Shown in pieces: positions 45,012 through 55,163 of a stretch of 64,000 bases of DNA. The DNA is from Kiritimatiellia bacterium (GTDB lineage Bacteria > Verrucomicrobiota > Kiritimatiellia > UBA8416 > JABMPJ01), in contig JASLOA010000004.1 of the NCBI GenBank assembly GCA_030745755.1, forward strand, positions 92,970 to 156,969, written 5' to 3'. The notes under the pieces were generated by a model. It had not been told where the DNA came from, did no database searches, and worked only from the letters and a program-made list of their open reading frames with translations. Positions within the stretch are counted from its first letter, which is position 1, and each line of letters begins with the position of its first letter. A program made the translations under genes and the position numbers.

Positions 45012-47933
45012 TCATTTCATCGCAATCTTCAGGCGAATGAACTGCTGGTCTTTTCCAAGGATTGAAATCCGGTTGGTAGCCACTTTCCAAACATTGGAGA
45101 AACCAGCCGCGCCGACGAATTCCAGGCCATTGGTGTTCCAGTCATTGGAAAGCAGATTGGTGCTCTGTTCGGCCGTATAGGTCAGGTTAGAGTCGTCCGT
45201 GCGTTCGTTGTGCACATAGTAGAAATCATTATCCAAGGTTTCGAAAACCGGCCGCACGGCGACGGCATCGTTATGGGTCGGATTTCCGCCGAAAGCGTAT
45301 TCCGCGAGGTTGCTCATGCCGTCGCTGTCGAAGTCGGCGGTCGGATCGCTCAAATCCGCCTGGGCGAAGTTCCAGTCCCATATATCGTAGCCCGCCATAA
45401 AGTACAGGTTGGCCTGTTCGAGATCCCAGAGATCCGGATCTTCGTTGGTCAGCTGGTATTCCTTGGGCGTGCCGGGATTGACCCAATAGTCGGGTTGATT
45501 GAGCCAGGTATTGTCAAAATTCCACAGCATGCTGAGCTGCACGCCGGAATCAATCAACGCCTGCATGTAGCGATGGAAGGTGGTTTTCTCGTCGGCCGTG
45601 GTTCCGTCGCCGATCCCGCCCCATTCGCCGACGATCAGCGGCCGACGGAGGGCGGCGCTTTCCGCCATGAAATAATCCAGCAGCTCTTTATACTGCCCCG
45701 TCACCCATGAATTGGTTACGGGATCGTCGGTGAAATAGATTTGCGGATCCGCGCCGGGTTTCGCCGGATAGATATGCACGGAGACGGTATCCATCGGGGC
45801 CGGATTGTCCACCGGAAGTACCTGCGCGTGCTCCGCGCGGCTATCCACCGTCCATGTATGCTCCGTCATATTGTGGTAGGCACTCCTCATCGACTTGGCG
45901 TCGCCACTCGTAATCAGCCGCCAGGGATCGATGGAGCGCACGGTCTGGGCAAAGTTTGTCTTGGGAACCAACACATCCGCCCGCACCAAATCGTCGGGGC
46001 CGGTCCAGGCGGGGACCTCCACCAGGTTGGTATTGCTGTCCGCGAGGCTCATGCCCTGTACGGCGGATCCACCCCAGCGGACACGTCCATTTGGGACCAT
46101 AGGATGATCCACTTTAAGGTTATATTCATTGCCTAACTCCCAGCCCCAGATGGCAGGCGAGTTCCTGTAGCGCTCGACCATCTCGCGGGTGTAGAGGGCG
46201 ATGAAGGCATTCGACCCGCTGTCCGGACGGCCCATCGCTCGCTTGTATTCATCGTAGGTCTCCGCGCCGAATTCATCCCGGTTCAATGGGGTTGGGGGAA
46301 CAAAGTCCACGCCGGGAGTCAAATATCCCGCCACCACCGCATCATCGACCAGCTCGCCGAGCGTATCGACTGACCAGAACAAACTGAGGATCAGCCCAAT
46401 GCCATGTTGTTCAGCTTGCGCGATGAAATAATCCATCCGCCGGAAATATTCCGTCTTGTCCGCGAAATATAGGTTCCAGTCCTTCGGCCAGAATCCAGCA
46501 GCGAGCACGCGGGCAACCGGGATATGGTGGTCGCGTAGGTATTCAAAACCCGCAATGAAGCTCGTGTCGTTTACATCGTCGATATACCGGAGGAACGCCG
46601 TCTGGTAATTCACCCCGAAGACCTTCAGCACGACGGGGTTTCCCGCAGCGTTGTAGCGCACCAGCTTGCCGGCATGTTCGCCTGACGTTGCCACAAGAAC
46701 GCGGTTGGGACGCAGCTCCGGCCCCGGCGGATCTGTCGCGAGGGTCGTGGCCGCCACCGCAGACGACACGGTGCCGGTATTGCCGGACGGATCGCGCATG
46801 GTGACCGTATAGCTGTACTGCGTGTCCGGGCTCAGCCCGCCATCGGTAAAATTCGGGGAGTACTGCCATCCACTACTCGCCCCACCGGGATTGCCGCTGG
46901 TCTCGGTAAACAGGTATTCAACCACACCGGAAGCATCGCTGCCCACAGTCGCAGTCATCCAAAGCTCCGAACTGCTAATCGCGATCGGCTGGCTGACGAA
47001 TCCAGCCGGATTCGGAGTCGGCGGATCGAAATCCGGCGGGGGTGGGGGGGGCAGCGTGATGGTTGTGCCCAATGCGCCCGCGTTTACGATAACAAAAAGG
47101 TTCGTGCTTGTCTTCGCGACTCCATCAATCTGAACCTGGCCCGCTGCGATTTTAGTCTCCCAGGCACCTACAGCACTTCCGCTAACATTCGAAGAAGCGA
47201 TGGTAACGCTTGCCTCAGAACCGCTTTCAAAGTTCAGGATCATATTCTTCAGCTTCGACTTATGAGCGGGATCTGCCGAGTCACCATACATATCGGCGAG
47301 GTTGAATTGCCCTGTTCCGCCATCCAGCATGTTCACAAGAAATCTTGCGTTCGACAAATAGCCTACGTCCAATCTGCCATTGAGGATATTGACAGTGATG
47401 TCCGCAGGACTAGTACCAGCCAGGATCCCGACATCCGCATAGCCGTTTAGCACACTCAATGTATTGCCTGTGGCGCCGGCGGCGCCATTCTGGTTCCACA
47501 TCGTAAGTTGGCCCGAAATCGCCAGGTTTGTAGTGGCAAAGGCCGTATTCGAGGCATCATCAATCTCAAGGGTACTGTGAAGGCTAGACCCGTCTTGGGC
47601 TCCACCACGCATAGTTAAGGCAGTATCATATAGAGTCCCACCTGTCTGACGTACCGCAATACCATACCAAACATCCCATCCAGTAGCGGTCTCAGCAAAG
47701 CCATCCCCTACCGTCCCGTCAAACAAACCTGGATTGCTATCGCTCGGTAAACCGCTACTCCAGCTACTGCTATTCGTACTGACGATCGTACCTATTACGC
47801 CGTTAGTGGGGTCGTTGTCATACACCACATCGACAAGCGCACCACTGCCGGTATAGGTCGTCGTCGTCACCAACGCCGCCGATGCACTTCCTGCAACGGC
47901 TGCCAACACGATCATCACTAACAGTGTCTTCAT
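45012..47933 (-). CDS. Secreted GH5-like endo-glycosidase with N-terminal repeat region and FN3-like domain
   Basis: 973 residues from MKTLLVMIVLAAVAGSASA; an upstream in-frame ATG at 47972 would precede the signal peptide and lacks a better site. Residues about 20-310 are Asn/Thr/Gly-rich beta strands, like autotransporter-style passenger repeats. An FN3-like module (PPTPNPAGFVSQP, ETSGNPGG) follows and is homologous to one in the 21585 protein. The clan-A barrel has IWGWELGNEYN (Glu603, acid/base) and PLIVGEWGGIG (Glu770, nucleophile), as in GH5 cellulases and mannanases. The C-terminus has DFDSDGMSNLAEYAFGGNP, a thrombospondin-3-like calcium motif, and a short beta domain often used as a sorting tail in Kiritimatiellota proteins. 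Probably exported; substrate unknown. Confidence 0.82.
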   Translation of the reverse strand: MKTLLVMIVLAAVAGSASAALVTTTTYTGSGALVDVVYDNDPTNGVIGTIVSTNSSSWSSGLPSDSNPGLFDGTVGDGFAETATGWDVWYGIAVRQTGGTLYDTALTMRGGAQDGSSLHSTLEIDDASNTAFATTNLAISGQLTMWNQNGAAGATGNTLSVLNGYADVGILAGTSPADITVNILNGRLDVGYLSNARFLVNMLDGGTGQFNLADMYGDSADPAHKSKLKNMILNFESGSEASVTIASSNVSGSAVGAWETKIAAGQVQIDGVAKTSTNLFVIVNAGALGTTITLPPPPPPDFDPPTPNPAGFVSQPIAISSSELWMTATVGSDASGVVEYLFTETSGNPGGASSGWQYSPNFTDGGLSPDTQYSYTVTMRDPSGNTGTVSSAVAATTLATDPPGPELRPNRVLVATSGEHAGKLVRYNAAGNPVVLKVFGVNYQTAFLRYIDDVNDTSFIAGFEYLRDHHIPVARVLAAGFWPKDWNLYFADKTEYFRRMDYFIAQAEQHGIGLILSLFWSVDTLGELVDDAVVAGYLTPGVDFVPPTPLNRDEFGAETYDEYKRAMGRPDSGSNAFIALYTREMVERYRNSPAIWGWELGNEYNLKVDHPMVPNGRVRWGGSAVQGMSLADSNTNLVEVPAWTGPDDLVRADVLVPKTNFAQTVRSIDPWRLITSGDAKSMRSAYHNMTEHTWTVDSRAEHAQVLPVDNPAPMDTVSVHIYPAKPGADPQIYFTDDPVTNSWVTGQYKELLDYFMAESAALRRPLIVGEWGGIGDGTTADEKTTFHRYMQALIDSGVQLSMLWNFDNTWLNQPDYWVNPGTPKEYQLTNEDPDLWDLEQANLYFMAGYDIWDWNFAQADLSDPTADFDSDGMSNLAEYAFGGNPTHNDAVAVRPVFETLDNDFYYVHNERTDDSNLTYTAEQSTNLLSNDWNTNGLEFVGAAGFSNVWKVATNRISILGKDQQFIRLKIAMK

Positions 47934-47968
47934 CGCATTCTTCTCTTCGTTGCGGATCAGGGGCGCTG

Positions 47969-49750
47969 TCAAGCGTCGCCTGCATCCGTCCTGTTGTGTG
48001 CGCTGGGTTCCTTTTGAAATATGCTCGCAATCCGTTTCATATCGAATTTTTCTGACCGGTCGTAGTTGTAGATGCCGTTTTGCTCTTGCTCAACGTCGGT
48101 GAGTTGAGTGTAGCAGTAACCACAGATGTGATCCATGTTCAGAATCACGTTGGTCAAGTCTTCCAGGCGGGCATAGAACTCATCGAGAGTCTTTGGATCC
48201 TCACCGTAACCCCAGGAGTTGTCGGCAAACACGCGATCCTCCTCCGGGATCCACTTGATGCCGCCGTATTCATCAATGATGTAGGGTTGTCCGTCATACT
48301 CTGATTCGTGATCCGGTATGTTGCGCCAAACGCCCTTTTCAGGGTCAGGAGTGAGGATCTCACGCAACTCAGCAGAATCCTGCTGGTAGTTGTGGACTGT
48401 CCATACGTCGGTAATGTGATGCAGGTATCCGCTGGCGTCGTTGACCGGGCGCGTTGGATCAAGATTCTTACATTCGTTGTAGGTGTCAATGTGCAGTCGT
48501 CTGTGCTGCTCAGGTTTGCTGTAATGACTCGATTCATTCCACGGCGTCCAGGTGATGATCGATGGATGGTTACGATCGCGGACAATGATTTCACGCCATT
48601 CGCTTATGAAGTTACGGGCGCCCTCAATTGTGTTGTAGTCACAGCCCCAGGAAGATGATTCGCCCCAGGTGATGTATCCGAGCTTGTCAGCCCAGTAATG
48701 AAAGCGTTCTTCGAAGACCTTCTGATGCAGGCGTGCGCCGTTGAATCCAGCCTTCATCGAAAGGACTATATCATTCTTCAACGCTTCGTCGGTCGGCGCC
48801 GTCCAGATACCGTCCGGATAGAAGCCCTGGTCCAGGACCAGGCGCTGGTAGATCGGCTTGTTGTTCAGGAAGACGCGATTGCCTTCGATGTGGACCTTTC
48901 GCAGGCCGGCATAACTGCTGACTTCATCAATGGTGTTGCCGGTCCTATCTATGACCCTCAGGTTGATGTCATACAGGAATGGGTTCTCAATACTCCACGG
49001 AGTCACAACGGCCAGAGCTAATACGGCCGGTACGCCGCCTGCTGCCGGAACGTCAGCTTGCGCGACGACTTTGCCGTGAGCCTTTGCGTGGACGACCAGG
49101 CGGACTCCGGCCTTGTCTGCATGGTAACGTGGGATGACCGCAAGCGTGGAACCGTCGAAGTCCGGGATGACGTGTATGTCCTTGAGGCCGAAAGGGTTGA
49201 CAGCTTCCAGCCATACCGTCTGCCAGATACCGGTCGTGCGAGTGTAAGAGCATCCGGCAGACTTGAAGCTGGTGCACTGTTTGCCGCCAGGCTGATTAGC
49301 CCCACGTGTTTCATCCTTCACGCGGACGACAACGTTGTGCGCCGTGCCAGCCCGGACACATTTCGTGATGTCGAACGCAAAAGAGACGGTCCCCCCGAAA
49401 TGTGTTCCGACGGACACACCGTCAACGAACACTTCGCACTCGTAGTCTACCGCCCCGAAATGCAATAGGATCCGCTTTCCGTCCCAGGCCTCTGGTGTCT
49501 GAATCGTGCGGTGATACCATATAGCCGGGATGAAGTCCTTGTGAGCAACACCCGACAGCTCACTCTCCGGACAGAACGGCACCGTGATCGTCCCGTCGAA
49601 GCCGGTACTATTGAACAGCTCCCGGCCGGCGTTCATGCCGCTTTCACCAAAGTCGAAGGTGTAGCTCCACTCGCCGTTCAGGTTGATCCAGTCGTTGCGA
49701 AAAAATTGCGGCCTCGGATGTTCGGGCCGGGGAATACAGGTGCTTGTCAT
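47969..49750 (-). CDS. GH2 family glycosidase (beta-glucuronidase/galactosidase-like)
   Basis: 593 residues from ATG 49750, preceded by GAGGAGAG. The frame runs further to 49834, but that would overlap the upstream UroD-like gene. Order: sugar-binding domain (WYHRTIQTPEAWDGKRILLH, TTGIWQTVWLEAV), immunoglobulin-like domain, TIM barrel. Glu406 in WTPWNESSH is the acid/base and Glu494 in IIDEYGGIKW the nucleophile. It lacks the C-terminal extension of the 807-residue GH2 at 3696, so it is a short, simple member. No signal peptide. It sits between a UroD-like gene and the secreted GH5-like gene on the same strand, 35 bp from the latter. Substrate (beta-Gal, beta-GlcA or beta-Man) not readable. 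Confidence 0.9.
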   Translation of the reverse strand: MTSTCIPRPEHPRPQFFRNDWINLNGEWSYTFDFGESGMNAGRELFNSTGFDGTITVPFCPESELSGVAHKDFIPAIWYHRTIQTPEAWDGKRILLHFGAVDYECEVFVDGVSVGTHFGGTVSFAFDITKCVRAGTAHNVVVRVKDETRGANQPGGKQCTSFKSAGCSYTRTTGIWQTVWLEAVNPFGLKDIHVIPDFDGSTLAVIPRYHADKAGVRLVVHAKAHGKVVAQADVPAAGGVPAVLALAVVTPWSIENPFLYDINLRVIDRTGNTIDEVSSYAGLRKVHIEGNRVFLNNKPIYQRLVLDQGFYPDGIWTAPTDEALKNDIVLSMKAGFNGARLHQKVFEERFHYWADKLGYITWGESSSWGCDYNTIEGARNFISEWREIIVRDRNHPSIITWTPWNESSHYSKPEQHRRLHIDTYNECKNLDPTRPVNDASGYLHHITDVWTVHNYQQDSAELREILTPDPEKGVWRNIPDHESEYDGQPYIIDEYGGIKWIPEEDRVFADNSWGYGEDPKTLDEFYARLEDLTNVILNMDHICGYCYTQLTDVEQEQNGIYNYDRSEKFDMKRIASIFQKEPSAHNRTDAGDA

Positions 49751-49815
49751 TTTCTCTCCTCTATACACAACGCCGCCGTTCACGCGCAGCCGTAAGCCGT
49801 CGCGGTGATCGGAGG

Positions 49816-50901
49816 TCATTGCTTCTTTGTCCACTTTGCGATCGCCTCAAGTGCGGCCTCTGCTTCCTCTTTACTTGATATTCCTGAAACGCTCGAGATC
49901 CAAACGCCGCCCGGATCCAATGTTTCGAACAGAAGGTTCAGATCTTCTGCTGGCAGGGCAAGACAAAGAGCCTTCTTCTTACTCTGGATGCGTTGGTATA
50001 CATCGATCCAGTCGGCCCAGTAGTCTTGACCTGCGCCAGGAACCCACTGAATCGCATGAATCTCTCTGATCTCAAGAAGGCGGTCGAGGTGGCGTAGTGC
50101 TTGCGGACCGTCGAGATGGTAGATGCTGCGATCCATGTGCTGGCACTCTTGGATAATTGCCGGCACGAACAGGTCTTCAAATGCTTCATCTGAGATCATG
50201 CAGGAGAAATCATTCGATGGGACATGATACTTTCCCCTACAGGTTGCGGAAAGCCATGTCGTGCTCGGCATGCCGGCTGCAGACAGCATGGCGTGGAACT
50301 GATCGTACACGTCCAGAAAATCTTCCGTAATCCTGCCGCAAAGGCGCTTTATGGCCTCTTGATGCTCGATGGTATCAATGAGAAGTTCCTGTGGATCACG
50401 AAATGCGGCTATCGCATCGCCTCCTCCGTGCAAATCGGTATAGCCGACGATGAACTTATCCTTGCCGGCCTCGACCATAGCCTCGGTCATTTCAATCAAC
50501 TTGCGGAAGAAGAATGACTCCTTGTCCAGTTGAAGTTTGTCGACGGATTCGTCAGACCAGTCGGCAAGCACGGGTTTGCTCCACGCCGTGCCTTCGCCAT
50601 ACTCCATCTCACAGCCGTAGAAGGCGGAAAAGACTTCCGGTCCGAGATTGGGCCACACGATCGGGAGACTGTCTGCAACATGCACGGTATTCCGTAGGCG
50701 TGCCTCAGCCTGTGCCACAATATGCTGAGTGTCCATCCATCGCTCACGAATCGTGGCATATTCCTTCTGAGGTACGTCCTTGCGCTCAGACGACGGCACG
50801 GGGCTCGCCATCGAAACAAGGGGTCGATCCACGATCTCGCAACCCCACCACGCTTCATAGCGGTTGAGCACTTCTTCAAAATCAGGTTTCAATTCAAACA
50901 T
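49816..50901 (-). CDS. UroD-like methyltransferase family protein
   Basis: 361 residues. It begins MFELKPDFEEVLNRYEAWW, then GCEIVDRPLVS, as in a UroD-like subgroup that starts with a WW motif. The second half holds YHLDGPQALRHLDRLLEI (Tyr261, His262, Asp264) and IQWVPGAGQDYWADW. The same YHLDG and I(E/Q)W-P motifs occur in the protein at 55164, so the two are paralogues. The true uroporphyrinogen-binding residues are not apparent. It is between GH31 and GH2 in a minus-strand run, 65 bp from each neighbour, which ties it to sugar metabolism. Methyl transfer is inferred from superfamily membership only. Confidence 0.85.
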   Translation of the reverse strand: MFELKPDFEEVLNRYEAWWGCEIVDRPLVSMASPVPSSERKDVPQKEYATIRERWMDTQHIVAQAEARLRNTVHVADSLPIVWPNLGPEVFSAFYGCEMEYGEGTAWSKPVLADWSDESVDKLQLDKESFFFRKLIEMTEAMVEAGKDKFIVGYTDLHGGGDAIAAFRDPQELLIDTIEHQEAIKRLCGRITEDFLDVYDQFHAMLSAAGMPSTTWLSATCRGKYHVPSNDFSCMISDEAFEDLFVPAIIQECQHMDRSIYHLDGPQALRHLDRLLEIREIHAIQWVPGAGQDYWADWIDVYQRIQSKKKALCLALPAEDLNLLFETLDPGGVWISSVSGISSKEEAEAALEAIAKWTKKQ

Positions 50902-50966
50902 GAGTGTTCCCTTCTCCGAACGTCTCGCGTTAGATGTCCCTCAGTTCAGTGGCAGCGACTATGCAT

Positions 50967-52937
50967 TTAACGCCCCACCAGGATTGGCAACTGACAGTCA
51001 TCACGCAGGAACAAGGGGATCTGATCCAGCGGCGCATCGACAGTTATCCATTGCCCGCCGGCAAACGCTTCATCTGTCCATACATACTTCCATGCGACAC
51101 CAGCCGGCAGATAGACCTTCTTTGTTACAGCCCCCTTCTCTGTGACAGGTGCGACCAACACATCGGAACCGAACAGATAGGTGTCGCCTATGTCATAACA
51201 CGCGGGGTCATCCGGAAACTCAAGGAACAGCGGGCGCATAGGAGGTACGCCACTGGAACTGGCCTCCTCCATCAGCTTCCTGATGTAGGGGCGAAGGCGT
51301 TCACGCATCCTCACGTAACCGGCAAGTATTTCATAGACGTCATCGCCATAGGACCACACCTCGTTGTCGGCCCCCGTAAGTTCCGGCACCAAATCCCAGC
51401 GTGAAGGCTCTCGTACACCGTGCAGGCGGCATACGGGACAAAAGACGCCATACTGGAACCACCTGATCAGCAATTCATGAAACTCAGGACTCTCTGACTC
51501 ACCACCGGTAAAGCCTCCAATATCGCTATTCCACCACGGGATGCCGCTCATCGCCATATTCAGGCCAGCAGGGATCTGCTTCTCAAAGACCTCGAATGTT
51601 GAACTGACATCGCCCGACCACGCGATAGCGCCGTATCGCTGACTTCCAAGCCACGCGGCTCTGCACAGCGTAGCAATTTCTGTCTCGCCCTCAGCCTTCA
51701 GCCCCTCATAGATCCCTTTCTCATGCAGCAACGGATAAAGGTTCAGAACTTCCTCACCGTTGCCGGCCCACATGCGCAAGTTGTCAAAATGGGAAGGGAG
51801 GATCTCCGGCTCGCACTGATCAAGCCAGAAGGCCTTGATTCCATGGCCGTAGTAGTTTTGCTTTAGCTTATCCCAGAGATACGCACGGGCTTCTGGATTC
51901 GTGGCATCATAATACTGCGACGGCACCTTCCCCACGGGGAACGTATCAATGAATACATGATGAAACGCCTCACCACGTTCAGCGCGAATGAGCAGATTGC
52001 GATCCGCCATCTCTCTATAGTTTTCGCTGTTGCGATTGACATTCGGCCACACCGACACCATGAGCTCTACGCCCATCTCCTTAAGCTCATCGACCATAGC
52101 CTTAGGATCCGGCCAGTAGTCGTTGTCGAACTTGAAATCGCCCAACATTGTCCAGTGGAAGAAATCCACGACAATCACGGACAAAGGCAGACCACGGCTC
52201 TTGTATTCCCGCGCAACGTTGAGGAGTTCTTCCTGCGAACGGTAGCGCAACTTGCATTGCCAGAAGCCCGTGGCCCACTCGGGCATTGCCGGAGCATGGC
52301 CCGTGATGCCGGCATAGTTGCCAAGAATGTCGGCATACGAATCGCCGGTCGTCACGAGGTAGTCAATACCCGTACTCACATTGGATGTCCACCGTGTCCG
52401 GTTCTGAGCAAGCTCCACACGTCCTACAGCCGGGTTATGCCACATAAACCCGTATTGCCTGTTCGAAACAAGGAACGGAACACTGATCTCTTGATTGATC
52501 TGCACAAGATCAAGAACGCACCCCTTCTGATTCAGAAGCCCGTGCTGATACTGCCCCAACCCATAGATCTTCTCGTCCGGGTACGCTTCAAAATCGGCCT
52601 CGATGGCATAGGAATCTCCGCGTAGTGGCCGATAGGCACGTGCTGCTTCCGAGCAAAGAGGACGCTCCCCATCCGCCGTGATGCGAAAGAACGAGATCGA
52701 TCCGCCGTTGCTGATCCTGGCGAGCAACGAACCGTTGCTTGCACTGGCGCCTGCATCGCCAATTTCGATTGTGGCATTGGTCTGCCCTGGCGCCAGCAGC
52801 GCATCTGTATCCCCGTGCATCCGGGCGGACATGCTTCTGCGCACACGGAATGTATCCGATCCATGTGCCTCAAGCCAGACGGTCTCACCACCGTTCTTGT
52901 AAACCAGGCGCGATCCTTCTTCTCTGAACTCACTCAT
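50967..52937 (-). CDS. GH31 alpha-glucosidase/alpha-xylosidase family
   Basis: 656 residues; AGGAGGAG upstream of the ATG. The N-terminal beta-sandwich contains EKIYGLGQYQHGLLNQKG, the GH31 N-terminal motif. In the barrel, Asp373 in AFWLDQCEPE is the expected nucleophile; the usual W-x-D-M-x-E is replaced by WLDQCE. Asp443 in WSGDVSSTFE is the acid/base, and GIPWWNSDIGGFTGG is family typical. RWFQYGVFCPVCRLHG follows. No signal peptide. The enzyme should release alpha-linked glucose, xylose or a related sugar inside the cell. It heads a minus-strand run with the UroD-like, GH2 and GH5-like genes. Confidence 0.92.
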   Translation of the reverse strand: MSEFREEGSRLVYKNGGETVWLEAHGSDTFRVRRSMSARMHGDTDALLAPGQTNATIEIGDAGASASNGSLLARISNGGSISFFRITADGERPLCSEAARAYRPLRGDSYAIEADFEAYPDEKIYGLGQYQHGLLNQKGCVLDLVQINQEISVPFLVSNRQYGFMWHNPAVGRVELAQNRTRWTSNVSTGIDYLVTTGDSYADILGNYAGITGHAPAMPEWATGFWQCKLRYRSQEELLNVAREYKSRGLPLSVIVVDFFHWTMLGDFKFDNDYWPDPKAMVDELKEMGVELMVSVWPNVNRNSENYREMADRNLLIRAERGEAFHHVFIDTFPVGKVPSQYYDATNPEARAYLWDKLKQNYYGHGIKAFWLDQCEPEILPSHFDNLRMWAGNGEEVLNLYPLLHEKGIYEGLKAEGETEIATLCRAAWLGSQRYGAIAWSGDVSSTFEVFEKQIPAGLNMAMSGIPWWNSDIGGFTGGESESPEFHELLIRWFQYGVFCPVCRLHGVREPSRWDLVPELTGADNEVWSYGDDVYEILAGYVRMRERLRPYIRKLMEEASSSGVPPMRPLFLEFPDDPACYDIGDTYLFGSDVLVAPVTEKGAVTKKVYLPAGVAWKYVWTDEAFAGGQWITVDAPLDQIPLFLRDDCQLPILVGR

Positions 52938-52980
52938 AGGGCTCCTCCTAACGTGGCCTGCGGCCGCAAGTCGTTAGGCT

Positions 52981-53039
52981 CTAGTCGCTAGTGGCTAGTG
53001 CCCTCCTAACGCCTAACGCCTAGCGCCTAGTACCTACCG
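52981..53039. repeat. Heptamer tandem repeat (CTAGTNG / CCTARCG)
   Basis: Three CTAGTxx heptamers (52981-53001) are followed by five CCTAxxx heptamers (53005-53039). Upstream, CCTAACG at 52947-52953 is inverted against CGTTAGG at 52972-52978, with GCGGCCGC between. Non-coding, between the GH31 start and the GH63-like stop. Confidence 0.8.
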
Positions 53040-53107
53040 TGTTTACTCCATCACCGTTCTTCGCCAGAACTTCTACGCAAAACACACAGAACCTACGGGT
53101 TCAGACT

Positions 53108-54871
53108 CTAACTATCCTTGTCAAGTATCGCAATCAATCCCAGCAAGCCGCCCCAATGGTAGAAGCGATCGCTCTTCGGGCTGTTGCATCCTTCGCCACT
53201 GTCACCGCAGTAGTTTTCATGAACATGGCCATGCTCCCGCCACTCCTTGAGGAGCAGGGCTTCGGACTTTTCAACCATCGCCTTTCGCGCCTCTGGCAGG
53301 TCGTAGTTGCGAATACCAAGATAGGCCAGGAAGTTCATCGGCGGCCAGATGCGACCGCGCCAGTAGTCCTGGTCCGGATAGGCAGGGTCATTGCGAGCGA
53401 TGGATGGCATGATCCACTCTCCCCAGAATTCTTCGGGGTTGAAAAAGTGCTCGTTGATCATGCGCTCCGCCTGTTCCTGCGTGGCAACGCGCGCGATCAG
53501 CGGATAGAAATGGGTCGGTGAAAGACGCGAGCCATACTCGCCAGTGGCCAGGTTCTTGTTGAGGAACAGGCCGGTCTCTTCGCACCACATTCCTTTGAGT
53601 TTCTCGGCGTAGGTGTCGGCGCGACTCTTCAATTCGTCGGCCTCTTCGCTACGGTCGATGCGTTCTGCGAGGTCTGCCAAAGCATTGCAGTCAGCAATAT
53701 ACAACCCCATGAGGCCCACATCGGCCATGAGGAGCAGATGGCTTTCCTTATCAAAAGGCACATCATCATACATGGGAGAATTATCAAGACCCGACTCAAG
53801 GGATCCCCCAAACCGCTCATTGACACCGTTCAGTTCCCAATAATGACCGTGACGCGGTTCATAGGGATCGGAGCCCCAGCACAGATACCCATCCTTGTCG
53901 CGGTTCTCTGACCACCAACGATTCCATTTCAGAAGTGCATCAAAGAGTTGCTCGGCCAGGACCGTCTCGCCAAACATATCGCAGAGCGCTTGCACGGTGA
54001 TCGCTCCAACAGGTGGTTCGGAGCGATCGTGCGACCTAAATCCGCTCGCGTGAACCACATTCGGAACAACCCCGCTCTCGCTCGCCTCGTCCGTAATCGC
54101 AATGGCATTGGCGTAAGCGAGTTCCCTATTATCGAGCCCTGCCATCCAGGCTGCGAAATAGGTGTCCCATTCGAAAAGAACCCAACCACCGGCGCCACAG
54201 CTCCAAATGCGACTTACAGGAGAGATCATGCGGTCATTGTACGGATCATAGATAGTGTCCCATGCTAGACAGCTTTGCATGGCGTCGTATGCTTCCTGCT
54301 GTTCACCATGCTCCTGACGCGTGGCCAGAAAGACCTCTTTCTTTCGCGCGATGATAGATTCTGTCTCGTCGAGTTTATCGGGGTTCGTAGATATGGCTAC
54401 CGGCTGGTCCAGAAACACTACGAGGTGCGGAGACGCAATCTCGGTGACAGGTTCATTCTCTTGGTGCTTGCCAGACGCACGAACGGTGACGGTTTTTTCG
54501 CCGCTCTGAATGATCAATGCGTCCTCTACTCGCTGGGCAAAACCAGGGCGATTCCACAATACTGCCCCCTCAATGGTAAGGGCTTCGGTCTTGATTCCGG
54601 TCTCCAGCGGGGTCACCAGTGCGTACCACTCGCCATCTTCGACGGCGGTCTCTACTCTCATCTTGAGTTTGTGCCATCCCACATTCAGACTGGTGTAGGA
54701 GCCGTCATAGGCGTGCGGCCCGGGGATAACATCGTCCCGACCGATCAGCATCTCGCGCTGACATTGGCCATTGTTGTAGTTCTTGATTCCCAGAGAGATC
54801 GCAATCCCTTCCGGCAGATGAACATGTGACAACACGCTTCTTACATTCCAGGTGTTCCAGCTTCTCTTCAT
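53108..54871 (-). CDS. GH63/MGH1-like alpha/alpha-toroid glycosidase
   Basis: 587 residues from ATG 54871 (GGAG 7 nt upstream); the frame extends to 54955 with no better site. An N-terminal beta domain (about 1-190) precedes an alpha/alpha toroid with VLFEWDTYFAAWMAG (Asp in the usual acid position), GVVPNVVHASGFRSHDRSEP, DQDYWRGRIWPPMNFLAYLG and HVHENYCGDSGEG, the pattern of GH63 and mannosylglycerate-hydrolase-like proteins. These invert alpha-glucosidic or mannosidic links. No signal peptide. It is upstream of GH31 on the same strand, separated by a repeat-bearing gap. Specificity unknown. Confidence 0.8.
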   Translation of the reverse strand: MKRSWNTWNVRSVLSHVHLPEGIAISLGIKNYNNGQCQREMLIGRDDVIPGPHAYDGSYTSLNVGWHKLKMRVETAVEDGEWYALVTPLETGIKTEALTIEGAVLWNRPGFAQRVEDALIIQSGEKTVTVRASGKHQENEPVTEIASPHLVVFLDQPVAISTNPDKLDETESIIARKKEVFLATRQEHGEQQEAYDAMQSCLAWDTIYDPYNDRMISPVSRIWSCGAGGWVLFEWDTYFAAWMAGLDNRELAYANAIAITDEASESGVVPNVVHASGFRSHDRSEPPVGAITVQALCDMFGETVLAEQLFDALLKWNRWWSENRDKDGYLCWGSDPYEPRHGHYWELNGVNERFGGSLESGLDNSPMYDDVPFDKESHLLLMADVGLMGLYIADCNALADLAERIDRSEEADELKSRADTYAEKLKGMWCEETGLFLNKNLATGEYGSRLSPTHFYPLIARVATQEQAERMINEHFFNPEEFWGEWIMPSIARNDPAYPDQDYWRGRIWPPMNFLAYLGIRNYDLPEARKAMVEKSEALLLKEWREHGHVHENYCGDSGEGCNSPKSDRFYHWGGLLGLIAILDKDS

Positions 54872-55034
54872 GGTGATACTCCAACTGACAGATGTGTCCC
54901 GTATGGTGAGCGGATCAAGAGAGTATAGGCTTTGCCATCCGAACCACAAGGTCACGGATCAGTATAAATAGCGCCCGATTCCGACATTCTCTAATCGTAG
55001 CTTGAATTGCCTGCGCGCTTCTGGCAGTACTGCT

Positions 55035-55078
55035 CTTCGGGCTTGGGTGCTTCGGGCTTCCTTGGGTCCTTGGGTCTT
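55035..55078. repeat. Short irregular TTSGGG-type repeats
   Basis: TTCGGGCTTGGGTGC, TTCGGGCTTCC, TTGGGTCC and TTGGGTC follow one another. They lie in the 292-bp divergent gap between the GH63-like gene (-) and the UroD-like gene (+). No promoter pair is clear there. Confidence 0.5.
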
Positions 55079-55163
55079 TTGGTATTTCGTCATTGAATGG
55101 CACGGATCATAGGCGTTTGGCATTCGCAAAGAACGTTATGTAGTGCCATTCGGGGCTTGTGTC

